Source: an uncultured Bacteroidota bacterium (GTDB lineage Bacteria > Bacteroidota > Bacteroidia > Bacteroidales > F082). From it: 64,000 bases of DNA. Location: assembly GCA_903891085.1 (NCBI GenBank), contig CAITDJ010000091.1:1-64000 (forward strand), in the 5' to 3' direction. The position numbers and the translations under genes were made by a program. Under the pieces are notes generated by a model. It saw nothing but the letters and a program-made list of their open reading frames with translations. It did no database searches and was not told the DNA's origin. Position 1 is the stretch's first letter. Every line of letters begins with the position of its first letter. Shown piece after piece: positions 8,901 to 16,219 of this stretch.

Positions 8901-9859
8901 AAACAGCTAATCAAAGTAAACCCGACAATCAAGCCAGCAAATCGGGAACCGTACTTAACTACGACGGAATGAATGCCAATTCCGTTGGGTTGATGAATGG
9001 TGGAACTTTTTATGGAGCAGCCCGCTTTCCATCAGAGCTAACATCCGTATTTGAAAACTATCAATTTGAATCTGTTGATGTTTATATAAACGATAACCCA
9101 TCAAATCTTAAACTCATTGTCTGGGATGCAGGCACCACAACTACGCCGGGATCAATTCTCTACCAGCAAATTTATACTCCTACACCTGAAAGCTGGAATA
9201 CAATTGTACTCGATAATACCATAACTATCAGTGGTTCTGATATCTGGGTAGGCTTTGAAGTCACACACGAAGCAGGATCATTCGTGCTCGGGATTGATGG
9301 AGGTCCGGTCGTTCAGGATGGTGATTGGATAAGTGAGGATGCTATCAATTGGGATCGTCTCTCCGCCAACGGCCTGAATGGAAATTGGAATATTCGTGCA
9401 AATCTTTCATTCAATGGCATGGATTGGTTGAGTGTTAGCCCGGGGTCAGGAGTGATTGACGGGGCTTCCACCCAAGATATAGCCATTTCATTTAATTCTG
9501 AAGGGCTTGAACCCATAACATACTTTGCTAACCTCAGAATCACAAGTAACGATACTGACAACCCACTTTTAATTATCCCAGTAACGCTAGAGGTAGAACT
9601 TGGCATTTCAGTAAGCGAATTGCAGCAGCTTGATGTGAAATTAATTCCAAACCCTGCCACCAATCAGTTGACAGTTAAAGCAGATCACCAGATAGAAAGT
9701 ATCTGCATAACAGATATTGCAGGGAAAGCATTGTACACAGTTCATTGTGCTGATTACAATGAACTATTGGATTTATCATCCTTAAATAATGGATTGTATA
9801 TAGTTCTGGTTACTACCGAACAGGGAACATACGCCAAAAAATTACAGGTTGTCAAATAA
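5987..9859 (+). CDS. large T9SS-secreted multidomain surface protein
   Basis: A 1290-residue exported protein. N-terminal signal to about 28. Two related cleaved-adhesin (jelly-roll) domains lie at about 40-198 and 312-468, each starting ETFEGG/EDFESE with FPPxGW and ending WYVDD/WVVDD, and each is followed by a BACON- or Ig-like domain (about 200-308 and 470-575; GTYQANLNISSND is typical). Residues 580-900 are a repeat region resembling extracellular HAF-type repeats (VSDNGITAG, ISANGSVIFGW). A further Ig-like unit, a K/Q/S-rich linker (about 955-985), a second jelly-roll-like domain (985-1140), another BACON-like unit and a type A T9SS sorting domain (about 1205-1290, IPNPATNQLTVKA to YAKKLQVVK) follow. 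It is probably anchored at the surface and binds glycans or proteins; no catalytic residues were recognised. Confidence 0.85.
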   Translation: MRRNFTLNIGVPLLALMLLTLSTIRVYPNEIPDKGRTIYPLVETFEGGVFPPTGWASYSLLNDSQNWELDPWTNHTEGGTNSAFHNQSSEFTMDNWLVTPQIGMPTEGFYYLTFWSWLANNWSYKKSSVLVSTGSPDPADNDYVEVWALTETNNAGVWYQYFVNLEAYAGQNIYVAFRYEGDPWGHTWYVDDVALGEEVDDSPVLNVSTLEVYQAVGLNGTGSKTFNVINDGILDLNFDIAIEYLNAEGWLLVNPTTGSVGTHASVEILLDFDATGLEYGTYQANLNISSNDPVNPTTTVLITLEVVDTNVYPFTEDFESETFPPIGWSMFDSDDDGNVWALSWYNNTPEGQYSAYHGSGNQYQDGWLVSPQITIPEEGFFYLSFWSLVGDAAYYYKNSVMVSTGSGNPADGDFVEVWTVGDVVENWVQHFIDLEAYAGEDIYIAFRYEGELAHYWVVDDISFGEEIDDSPIMIVSTVVLNQTVGQEGSGSKSFKVMNDGVRNLTFEIEIEFLNGNSWLTVSPISGSIPGKSNQTISVAFDASGLDLGTYQANINITSNDTVNPTATILATLTVLPAQTVNLTIVSPQYTFPTGVSSNGMYVSGSQFGGMSSYLWTMFSGTVDFVGDAEGVSDNGITAGTYTTEYMYEGMEVSTAGLWNKTTGQWQFLGMNPDSPEIFGTSYNLAYDITADGNKVVGMQWYPDWTVKAFSWTLENGYDMIGSPIESNTRANGISANGSVIFGWAEPNWTRTPVIWYNNEIIYLDETLNGEAFGASASGNYVTGTLGWENGFIWSPTEGVTLFQNTLNLGTLNPLKVLDDGTVFGYTGEGFPPMPPDRRAFVRHPDGVMETFNEYAAGRGWFEASDWIFYSINDVTPDGNKFIGAALLPSGESISFILDLNPGNPGIEINQLELSENLVPGDTATQTLSIQNIGAGLLHYHVIVQYTAATPKVQQVPIGIDYKSEKLELVEQKTANQSKPDNQASKSGTVLNYDGMNANSVGLMNGGTFYGAARFPSELTSVFENYQFESVDVYINDNPSNLKLIVWDAGTTTTPGSILYQQIYTPTPESWNTIVLDNTITISGSDIWVGFEVTHEAGSFVLGIDGGPVVQDGDWISEDAINWDRLSANGLNGNWNIRANLSFNGMDWLSVSPGSGVIDGASTQDIAISFNSEGLEPITYFANLRITSNDTDNPLLIIPVTLEVELGISVSELQQLDVKLIPNPATNQLTVKADHQIESICITDIAGKALYTVHCADYNELLDLSSLNNGLYIVLVTTEQGTYAKKLQVVK

Positions 9860-9906
9860 TCTAAATTTTTCTTAAGTTGAAGGACCCTTTAGTCAGATGA
9901 TAGGGT

Positions 9907-9940
9907 AAATGGGGAGGTGCATAGCTTCCCCATTTTTATT
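9907..9940 (+). terminator. rho-independent terminator after the T9SS gene
   Basis: AAATGGGGA pairs with TCCCCATTT around a 10-nt loop, followed by TTATTTCTT. It lies about 50 bp downstream of the T9SS stop codon. Confidence 0.75.
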
Positions 9941-10214
9941 TCTTATTTCATCTTTTATGTTTCTCAAAATCCTGAATACTAAAATTAGAGTGACCCATCG
10001 CCCCCCTTTCGGCGCAGTGTACAACTACGTCGTATTTCATTCCGGTCTTTGACCGATTAAAATCAAAAAACTACACTACTATGACCACTAGTACCGAATT
10101 AATGATCAATCAGCGTTTTATTTCTCTCGCTCAGTGTAGTTCTCCAAACAACGTTAGATTGAGACCATTGATACAATTATTAAGGATCGTGGCGGACTGA
10201 ATTGCATTTCGTAG
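9941..10214. other. gene-free stretch
   Basis: No ORF or RNA gene recognised. Related short words CGCAGTGTACAACTAC, AACTACACTACTA and CGCTCAGTGTAGTT suggest remains of an inverted-repeat element, but I could not assign it. Confidence 0.4.
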
Positions 10215-10324
10215 AATATTTTAGTCAAGGTCGCTTTGGCGGCAATGACTGTTTCTTAATCTTTCTTTCCTGTTTATTTCTTGTTTGCCTATAAAGCGCT
10301 TTCGGTTGCTTCAATTTGTCATGG
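10215..10324 (+). repeat. dispersed repeat B, copy 2
   Basis: Same orientation as 2961-3070, starting AATATTTTAGTCAAGG and ending TTTGTCATGG. Here it is followed after 7 bp by the tandem heads of repeat A. Confidence 0.75.
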
Positions 10325-10331
10325 TAATAAC

Positions 10332-10420
10332 AAACCGTCTCATCTTTACGAGACGGTTTCTGTGGTCACTTCAGAATGGATTAAAACCTAACAACCCTCC
10401 CGATCCGGGATCGGGATACG
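10332..10420 (+). repeat. tandem head unit of repeat A
   Basis: An 89-bp unit duplicated immediately downstream at 10431-10519 with few changes. It starts with a perfect 10-bp hairpin (AAACCGTCTC / GAGACGGTTT, loop ATCTTTAC) and ends with the 19-nt palindrome at 10398-10416. Only two units are present. Confidence 0.7.
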
Positions 10421-10430
10421 TTAATAAAAA

Positions 10431-10834
10431 AAACCGTCTCATTTTCATGAAACGGTTTCTGTTGTCGCTTCGGAATGGATTAAAACCTAACGACCCTCTC
10501 GATCCGGGATCGGGATAATTTTGAATGAAAAATGGATCCCGCAAATGCGGAGCAATGTGCAAATCTAAACCTGGATTTGTTGGTTACTGGTTCGTCATAT
10601 TTTTCATTTATTCAACACTTAGTAACTGTAGAAATTCAGCTAAATGATAGATTTATGAACAACGAACATGGATTTACGATTTACGAAGTGGGCACAAATC
10701 CTGTAGATTGGGTACTTCATAAATCAAAAATCATTCATCCTTATTCGATATTCAAAAGAACTAATAGTTTTCGAATTAAATTAAGAATTTTAGACTATCT
10801 CAAAGACAAACTTCAAGTTATAACTAGTTGTATA
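10431..10834 (+). repeat. dispersed repeat A, copy 2
   Basis: About 404 bp matching 2504-2919 in the same orientation, through AACTAGTTGTAT. It contains the third palindrome (10497-10515, one mismatch). A 109-residue ORF (10532-10861) runs through it but is not preserved in copy 1, so it is not called as a gene. Confidence 0.75.
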
Positions 10835-10916
10835 GGATGTATTTTGCAACTGTACTTGTAATTTATCACCATTTCTGTACCTTCAAGATGTATTCAAATT
10901 GTTTGAACGGAATGAA

Positions 10917-10950
10917 AAAAGCCACTTACAATTAAATTGTAAGTGGCTCA
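10917..10950 (-). terminator. terminator of the tRNA-Ser/tRNA-Pro unit
   Basis: GCCACTTACAATT pairs with AATTGTAAGTGGC across two bases; read on the minus strand it ends in TTTTTT. It lies just past the 3' end of tRNA-Pro. Confidence 0.8.
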
Positions 10951-10959
10951 TTTTCAGTG

Positions 10960-11034
10960 TCGGGGCAGTAGGATTCGAACCTACGACCCCCTGCTCCCAA
11001 AGCAGGTACGCTAACCGGACTGCGCTATGCCCCG
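10960..11034 (-). tRNA. tRNA-Pro (anticodon TGG)
   Basis: On the minus strand the acceptor arms CGGGGCA and TGCCCCG pair, the anticodon arm is CCTGC-TTTGGGA-GCAGG giving TGG, and the T arm is GTAGG-TTCGAAT-CCTAC. The discriminator is A and CCA is not encoded. It decodes proline CCN codons. Confidence 0.95.
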
Positions 11035-11042
11035 AATGTTGG

Positions 11043-11129
11043 CGGAGAAGGGGGGATTCGAACCCCCGGTACCCTTTCGAGTACGACAGTTTAGCAAACT
11101 GTTGGTTTCAGCCACTCACCCACCTCTCC
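11043..11129 (-). tRNA. tRNA-Ser (anticodon GCT)
   Basis: An 87-nt class II tRNA with acceptor GGAGAGG pairing with CTTCTCC, anticodon arm ACAGT-TTGCTAA-ACTGT giving GCT, a long variable arm (GTACTCGAAAGGGTAC) and T arm GGGGG-TTCGAAT-CCCCC. The discriminator is G. It reads AGC/AGU serine codons. It lies 8 bp upstream of tRNA-Pro on the same strand, one transcript. Confidence 0.95.
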
Positions 11130-11190
11130 AAACGGTTAAGAACTTCTCAATTTCACACCTTCGTTGCCAATGGCTGCGTAATTGGAGGTG

Positions 11191-11221
11191 CAAAATTAGA
11201 GATTTATCTCATGTATACAAA
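11191..11221 (-). promoter_or_regulatory. promoter of the tRNA-Ser/tRNA-Pro operon
   Basis: On the minus strand TTTG (11218-11221) is followed after 19 bp by TAATTTTG (11191-11198), a full match to the Bacteroidetes -33/-7 promoter. It lies about 60 bp upstream of tRNA-Ser. Confidence 0.7.
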
Positions 11222-11388
11222 TTATTTAGTAAAAATATTGAATTCTTTGCTGATTCAATCTCGAAACACGAAGGGAAGTATTTCATATAATATTGAATTA
11301 CTGTAATATAACACTTCATTATGATTTCGCAGATGGTAAACTTAATGAAAAATTAACATAGTTTATTCAGCATTTTCGTTGCTTTTCA

Positions 11389-11396
11389 TACCTTTG
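11389..11396 (+). promoter_or_regulatory. -7 box for the phosphoesterase operon
   Basis: TACCTTTG fits TAnnTTTG and ends 11 bp before the ATG at 11408, so the mRNA leader must be very short. Confidence 0.55.
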
Positions 11397-11407
11397 CCGC
11401 CTGAAAA

Positions 11408-12751
11408 ATGAGAATAAAAAAGTTTTTACCCTACCTTATTGCTATTGCCTTGATCGTATCCGGTTATATCCTGACGAGTCTGGTATTCCCAAAAAATCTG
11501 AACCGCTATCCCGGCCTCGTGATGATCGTTCTGCTTGAACTTTATCTGTGGAATTTCATCAAACGTAAAATATTCATTTATCATCTGTGGATTCGCTCCT
11601 CACTCATCCTGCTCTACTGGCTACCACTTTTCGCCTTGGGATTGAGCACTGTTGTGGCTGTTTATGTGCCATCTACAGCGTGGAACATTACATTTACTAT
11701 CTATTTATTTGGTTTTATTTTTGTTTTTTATCTCGCCAAACTTATTCCTGCCCTGATATTACTGACATACAAACTGATCAGTAGTGTGCGACGACTAGTT
11801 ACCCTGTTGTTGGGAAAAAGCAAAATAGAATATGATGAAAATGTATCACGCATCAGCCGTGCACGTTTCATTGAAAATGTTGCATATGTAAGTGGTGGCA
11901 TCGTACTCGGAAGTCTGATAACAGGAATGTTTAAATGGGTACATGATTTCAGGATTTTCAAACATGAAATATCTATAGCGAAATTGCCCGATGTTTTTGA
12001 CGGTTATAAAATTGTTCAGATTTCTGATCTGCACCTGGGATCGTGGTCTTCCGGCGAATCACTGCAAGACGCTGTCGATCTGATCAATGACGAAGAGGCA
12101 GATATGGTTGTGTTTACAGGTGATTTGGTGAACTATGCCAGCGATGAGGCGTTTCGTTTTCAGAACATTTTAAGCGGTATCAGGTCAAAAAATGGCGTAC
12201 TCGCCATTCTTGGCAACCACGATTATGGCGATTACACCCATTGGCCTTCGGTGGAAGATAAAAAACAGAATATGGAGGACCTGTTCAGGTTTTACAACAA
12301 AATTGGCTGGAAATTGCTCCGTAATGAGCATATTATTATTGAGCGTGAAGGGCAGAAGCTGGGAATAATCGGAGTCGAAAACTGGGGCAGCAATCCGCGT
12401 TTCCCGCAGTTGGGCGACATTGAGATAGCCAGTGAAGGAATGGGAGAGGTTTCGGCTAAAATATTACTTTCACACGATCCTAGTCATTGGAAATCAGTAG
12501 TTTTACCACAATACAACGATATTGACCTGATGTTGGCCGGCCACACCCATGGATTTCAGTTCGGTATCGAGATACCCGGGATAAAGTGGAGCCCAGCCCA
12601 ATATATGTACAATGAATGGGCCGGCTTATATACTGACCCGCTAACAAATCAGAAACTCTATGTAAACCGCGGTATCGGTTCGATTGGTTATCCCGGCCGT
12701 ATAGGAATCTTACCTGAAATAACAGTAATTAAATTGCAATCAATAAGATAA
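11408..12751 (+). CDS. membrane-anchored calcineurin-like metallophosphoesterase
   Basis: A 447-residue protein with four or so N-terminal membrane helices (residues 5-25, 38-52, 58-85, 95-125), a further short hydrophobic stretch near 155-175, and a phosphoesterase domain from about 190. Motifs are SDLHLG (near 205), GDLV, GNHDYG (near 270), LSHDP and AGHTHGF (near 377), which bind two metal ions and perform phosphoester hydrolysis. The arrangement matches the YkuE/YaeI-like group; the natural substrate (a lipid pyrophosphate or nucleotide) cannot be told from sequence. The next gene starts 3 bp downstream, an alkaline phosphatase, so this operon is about phosphate release. Confidence 0.85.
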   Translation: MRIKKFLPYLIAIALIVSGYILTSLVFPKNLNRYPGLVMIVLLELYLWNFIKRKIFIYHLWIRSSLILLYWLPLFALGLSTVVAVYVPSTAWNITFTIYLFGFIFVFYLAKLIPALILLTYKLISSVRRLVTLLLGKSKIEYDENVSRISRARFIENVAYVSGGIVLGSLITGMFKWVHDFRIFKHEISIAKLPDVFDGYKIVQISDLHLGSWSSGESLQDAVDLINDEEADMVVFTGDLVNYASDEAFRFQNILSGIRSKNGVLAILGNHDYGDYTHWPSVEDKKQNMEDLFRFYNKIGWKLLRNEHIIIEREGQKLGIIGVENWGSNPRFPQLGDIEIASEGMGEVSAKILLSHDPSHWKSVVLPQYNDIDLMLAGHTHGFQFGIEIPGIKWSPAQYMYNEWAGLYTDPLTNQKLYVNRGIGSIGYPGRIGILPEITVIKLQSIR

Positions 12752-12754
12752 TTT

Positions 12755-13882
12755 ATGAAAAAAACACTCTTTCTCATTCCGGTATTTGTTTTGGCAATGC
12801 TAAGCCTTGCTTTAACTTCATTTCAATCAACTCAGACCGAATTAGCGGCGAATGGTCAGGAAAAGACGGACCAGCCGATAGACGTTCCGAAAAACATAAT
12901 CTTGTTTATTGGTGATGGCATGGGATTCGCGCAGGTTCAGGCAGCCATTGCTGCTTCTGATCGTGCCTTGAATTTTGGCCGATTTCCGGTAACGGGTATG
13001 ATTCAAACCAAATCGTCAGATAATGTAATTACTGATTCCGGTGCAGGTGGTACCGCGCTGGCAACAGGCAAAAAAACCAATAATGGCATGATTGGTATGG
13101 GGCCTGATAGTCTGGAAGTGAAAAGCATGCTCAATATTTTTTCTTCGCTGGGCAAAGCAACAGGTGTAGTCACGACCTGTGCACTTACACATGCTACCCC
13201 GGCCGCATTTCTGGCACATGATATTTCGCGCAGAAACACCCAGGCGATTGCAGCTGACATTGCTGATTCACCGGTTGATGTTTTGATAGGTGGTGGAATG
13301 GCCGATTTTGCCGTAAGAGAAGATGGAAGAAACCTCCCCGAAGAGATGAAAGTAAAAGGATGGGAAGTAATGACATGTCTGATGGAGGCCGAACAAAAAA
13401 CACCCAGGTTTGTCGTTTTCACATCGGATGAACATCCGGTAGCTGCCAACAAGGGGAGGGAAGATGAACTGCAACGATCTGTTGCTATTGCCATCAATGC
13501 TTTGAAAAATGATCCGGATGGCTTCTTTTTGATGGTGGAAGGCTCACAGATTGATTGGGCAGGACATAACAATGATTCTGCATATTTACTTGCCGAGATG
13601 CTTGATTTTGACCGCACGCTGGGCGTTGCCCTCGACTTTGCGGCTGCTGATGGTAATACATTGATCGTTGTAACCGCCGATCACGAAACAGGCGGACTGA
13701 CATTGCCACATGATCCAAAGGACATCAAAAACCAGACAAGACTGGCTTTTTCAACGGGTGATCATACTGCGTCCATGGTTCCTGTTTTCGCCTTTGGCCC
13801 TTCATCCAGCCATTTTACCGGGATTTACGATAACACAGAGATTTTCAGGAGGATATTGTTTTCGACGAATATCGCCCGTTAA
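12755..13882 (+). CDS. alkaline phosphatase (PhoA superfamily)
   Basis: A 375-residue exported alkaline phosphatase that hydrolyses phosphomonoesters in the periplasm. A signal peptide or anchor covers about 1-25. Visible motifs: IGDGMG (D54, metal), TDSGAGGTALATG with the nucleophile S95, THATPAAF, ADHETGG and STGDHTASMVPV (metal-binding His and Asp). It is shorter than E. coli PhoA and lacks the crown domain, as in many bacterial homologues. It lies 3 bp after the metallophosphoesterase and shares its promoter. A shared terminator hairpin with the downstream tRNA-Lys follows. No Pho box was identified. Confidence 0.92.
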   Translation: MKKTLFLIPVFVLAMLSLALTSFQSTQTELAANGQEKTDQPIDVPKNIILFIGDGMGFAQVQAAIAASDRALNFGRFPVTGMIQTKSSDNVITDSGAGGTALATGKKTNNGMIGMGPDSLEVKSMLNIFSSLGKATGVVTTCALTHATPAAFLAHDISRRNTQAIAADIADSPVDVLIGGGMADFAVREDGRNLPEEMKVKGWEVMTCLMEAEQKTPRFVVFTSDEHPVAANKGREDELQRSVAIAINALKNDPDGFFLMVEGSQIDWAGHNNDSAYLLAEMLDFDRTLGVALDFAAADGNTLIVVTADHETGGLTLPHDPKDIKNQTRLAFSTGDHTASMVPVFAFGPSSSHFTGIYDNTEIFRRILFSTNIAR

Positions 13883-13943
13883 AAGAAAAAATTATTGATC
13901 AATTATTGATTCAATAGTAGACTTTTTACCATAAGAAATAAAC

Positions 13944-13978
13944 AAAAAAAGAGACCCTTGATAGAGTCTCTTTTTTTT
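13944..13978. terminator. bidirectional terminator
   Basis: AAAAAAAGAGAC pairs with GTCTCTTTTTTT around a short loop. It can end the alkaline phosphatase transcript on the plus strand and tRNA-Lys on the minus strand. Confidence 0.8.
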
Positions 13979-13981
13979 ATG

Positions 13982-14054
13982 TGATCCGTTCGGGATTCGA
14001 ACACGAGACCCTTTGCTTAAAAGGCAAATGCTCTACCAGCTGAGCTAACGAATC
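13982..14054 (-). tRNA. tRNA-Lys (anticodon TTT)
   Basis: On the minus strand acceptor GATTCGT pairs with ACGGATC, the anticodon arm is TTTGC-CTTTTAA-GCAAA (TTT) and the T arm carries TTCGAAT. The discriminator is A. A -7 box lies at 14069-14076. Confidence 0.95.
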
Positions 14055-14068
14055 ATTAAAACGAGGTG

Positions 14069-14076
14069 CAAAAGTA
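14069..14076 (-). promoter_or_regulatory. -7 box for tRNA-Lys
   Basis: Minus-strand TACTTTTG fits TAnnTTTG, 14 bp upstream of the tRNA. A T-rich stretch with TTTG lies about 22 bp further upstream. Confidence 0.55.
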
Positions 14077-14120
14077 CTATTATAATCATTATAACCAACA
14101 AAAAAGTTGATTATTTTCAG

Positions 14121-14732
14121 CTAATCAAGGATGCCTTTTCCCTGTCGGATAATAACTATTTCATTTCCAGTACAATCGACCACTGTACTTGCCTGGTTTC
14201 CACCAAAACCTGCATCGATCACAATGTCTACTTTTTCTTTGAACTTCTCAAAAATAATCTCCGGATCTGTGGTGTACTCAATGATTTTATCATCATCGAG
14301 TATTGATGTTGTCATGAGTGGCCGACCAAGTTCCGCAACAATGGCCTGAATGATTCTTTCATCGGGTATCCGGATGCCTACGGTTTTTTTCTTACTCTGA
14401 AATAGCTTGGGGATATTATTATTTGCTTCCAGAATAAAGGTAAACGGACCCGGAAGATTGCGTCGCATCATTTTATAAATTTCGCTCGAAATAGGGCGGG
14501 TAAATTCGGATAACATACTCAGATTGTTGAAAATAAACGAAAAGTTTGCTTTTTCCTTTCTGATTCCCTTAATCTGGGCAATGCGGTCAACAGCCTTGGG
14601 TTGATCGATACTGCAACCCAACCCATATACTGTATCTGTCGGAAAAATCACCAATCCTCCATCATTCAGACAATCAGCAATAATTTTTATATGTCGGGGT
14701 GAAATGTTCTCAGCGTAGATCTTCAACAACAT
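14121..14732 (-). CDS. YrdC/Sua5/YciO-family protein
   Basis: A 203-residue protein consisting of a single YrdC domain. Members of this family bind ATP, threonine and bicarbonate to make threonylcarbamoyl-AMP for the t6A modification at position 37 of tRNAs that read ANN codons; the YciO branch has a less certain role. Visible signatures are FPTDTVYGLG (near 30) and KGIRKEK (near 55), with a TVVDCTG strand and an IIRQGKG end near the C-terminus. There is no Sua5-type C-terminal domain. Single gene, between tRNA-Lys and the SRP RNA, all on the minus strand. I am confident in the family, not in TsaC versus YciO. Confidence 0.85.
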   Translation of the reverse strand: MLLKIYAENISPRHIKIIADCLNDGGLVIFPTDTVYGLGCSIDQPKAVDRIAQIKGIRKEKANFSFIFNNLSMLSEFTRPISSEIYKMMRRNLPGPFTFILEANNNIPKLFQSKKKTVGIRIPDERIIQAIVAELGRPLMTTSILDDDKIIEYTTDPEIIFEKFKEKVDIVIDAGFGGNQASTVVDCTGNEIVIIRQGKGILD

Positions 14733-14789
14733 GGTAAAAAGATTTTTTTGCTAAGATATTGAAATTAATCGGAATAGGGCACAAAAAAT

Positions 14790-14885
14790 GGGTAAGCTAC
14801 TTATATCGCACCGCTCAACCATTTACCCTTGCTTTCTTCCAAACCTGGGGGAATTCAACAGGAGCTGGTCGTATAAGACTTACCC
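14790..14885 (-). ncRNA. ffs: signal recognition particle RNA (small bacterial type)
   Basis: Read on the minus strand, about 96 nt fold end to end: GGGTAAG at the 5' end pairs with CTTACCC at the 3' end. The apical part carries CCAGGTTTGGAAGAAAGCA followed by AGGG, the conserved GGAA tetraloop and asymmetric loop that bind the SRP protein Ffh. A -7 box sits directly upstream (14890-14897). The RNA works with Ffh and FtsY in membrane targeting. The exact ends are estimated from the terminal helix. Confidence 0.9.
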
Positions 14886-14889
14886 GCTG

Positions 14890-14897
14890 CAAAAGTA
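14890..14897 (-). promoter_or_regulatory. -7 box for the SRP RNA
   Basis: Minus-strand TACTTTTG, immediately upstream of the RNA 5' end, as expected for an RNA gene with no leader. Confidence 0.6.
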
Positions 14898-15133
14898 CAC
14901 TTTTTTCCGGTTTAGCTACCTTTTCCTGAAAATTTAGTAAACGTGAGTAATATGACTAAGGTTTAGGGTAATAAATGTGCAGATGTAATTTGCAATTTGG
15001 ATTAGGACTATACCAGGTACTTTTCCTTGTATCCATTTAACAACGTGGTTCCACATTATAATCTAACCTGCCATATTTGATTTGTATTGTATGATTTCTT
15101 ATGTTTGCATGATACATCATCATTTTTTTACAG
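14898..15133. other. intergenic region, nothing recognised
   Basis: Divergent spacer between the SRP RNA and the DUF4199 genes. No ORF, hairpin or exact promoter match was found. Confidence 0.4.
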
Positions 15134-15658
15134 ATGCATAAGTCATGGCATTTTTGGTTGGTTGGAATTTCAACCGGAATTTTCTCCGGCCTTTTGATGC
15201 TTCTCCTGTATTTTGGTATGAATTATCTTGCAAACAGCTATTTTTCTGTATATTACATATTCATCTATTTATTTCCCCTTATTTCACTCGGGGCTGCATG
15301 TTATTTTTTGCAACGCTTTTTTGGCATGGGTGTGTTGCGTTTTAAACACGCATTCAGGTTGTCATTATTGACATCTGTTATCTCTGCTGCAATATTTTCA
15401 ATTGGTATGTATTTTGTTTTCAGCCAGCTAAATCAACCTGCCATCAGTGCAAGATCGACAATGATTGAATCGGATTATATACTTGGAAGACAGGGGTTGA
15501 CATATAATGAAATGCGTGATAAAAAAGAACAAATAGCACAGATTCTTTCGCCACTTTCCATCGCAGTCATGTACTTCTTACTGAATATTGTTTTAACACC
15601 TCTTTTTGCATTGATTATTGCTATTTTTGCAAAAAGAAAAAACCGATTCATTGAATAA
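15134..15658 (+). CDS. DUF4199 membrane protein
   Basis: A 174-residue protein with four hydrophobic segments (about 10-30, 42-60, 76-98, 142-166) and one hydrophilic loop between helices 3 and 4, containing YILGRQGLTYNEM. This layout and length fit DUF4199, a Bacteroidetes membrane family of unknown function. It is followed 25 bp later by a second, divergent protein of the same kind and then by a GT2 glycosyltransferase, a neighbourhood I recall as usual for the family. A supporting role for lipid-linked sugar transfer is an inference. Confidence 0.7.
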   Translation: MHKSWHFWLVGISTGIFSGLLMLLLYFGMNYLANSYFSVYYIFIYLFPLISLGAACYFLQRFFGMGVLRFKHAFRLSLLTSVISAAIFSIGMYFVFSQLNQPAISARSTMIESDYILGRQGLTYNEMRDKKEQIAQILSPLSIAVMYFLLNIVLTPLFALIIAIFAKRKNRFIE

Positions 15659-15683
15659 TTTATTAACCTAAATAAAATAAACC

Positions 15684-16211
15684 ATGATTCCATTTCAGAA
15701 ACCGGTAAAATTCGGACTGATCGCCGGATTTGCCTTGATTATTTACACTGTACTTCTTTATGTACTTGATGTAGATATTTTCAGTATCGCTTTCTCACTC
15801 ATCAACGGTCTGCTAACCATTGGCCTAATGATTGTTTTGGCTGTGATCGGAGTGAATAAAATGAGAGACGAAGACCTTGAAAAAAAGATTACCTTTATTC
15901 AGGCAGCCCTCGGAGCATTCGCTATTTTATTGATTTCAATGTATTTAAACAGTATTTTCAGTTACCTGCTCAATGGTGTCATTGATCCGGAATATATGCC
16001 AAATAAGATTGACAGCGCCATTGCAAAATACGAAGAAAGCAATATTCCTGAAGCACAAATGAAAGAAATCGCATCGAAATTTGAAGAAGCAAAGAATGCT
16101 ACATCCAACTTTGTTCAGTCATTGTGGATGTCACCAATCATAGCTGCAATCGTAAGTGCAATTATCGCATTATTTATTAAGAAAGACAAAACCGAACAAA
16201 TTCCGGTTTAA
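15684..16211 (+). CDS. DUF4199 membrane protein, second copy
   Basis: A 175-residue protein with the same four-helix plan as its upstream neighbour: hydrophobic segments at about 10-28, 32-55, 70-95 and 147-166, and a long polar, helical loop (PEYMPNKIDSAIAKYEESN) before the last helix. Sequence identity to the first copy is low, but length, topology and position agree, so they look like old duplicates that may form a heteromer. The GT2 gene begins 8 bp downstream, so translation is probably coupled. No enzymatic motif is present. Confidence 0.7.
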   Translation: MIPFQKPVKFGLIAGFALIIYTVLLYVLDVDIFSIAFSLINGLLTIGLMIVLAVIGVNKMRDEDLEKKITFIQAALGAFAILLISMYLNSIFSYLLNGVIDPEYMPNKIDSAIAKYEESNIPEAQMKEIASKFEEAKNATSNFVQSLWMSPIIAAIVSAIIALFIKKDKTEQIPV

Positions 16212-16219
16212 AATCAAAT

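Noticed and set aside
9941-10214. Possible integron attC or insertion-sequence end
   Set aside because: Short related words and an AACGTTAG core were seen, but no paired arms and no integrase or transposase were found.
10332-10519. Possible CRISPR array
   Set aside because: Only two units, the unit is 89 bp, there are no unique spacers and no cas genes.
10532-10861. 109-residue ORF in repeat A
   Set aside because: The matching copy at 2504-2919 has stops and frame changes in it, so the frame is not under selection.
10899-11306. ORFs of 135 and 87 residues on the plus strand
   Set aside because: They are the antisense of tRNA-Pro and tRNA-Ser; the translated words such as VGFEPTTP come from tRNA sequence.
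13003-13617. 204-residue ORF on the minus strand
   Set aside because: It lies wholly within the alkaline phosphatase gene on the other strand and has no family features.
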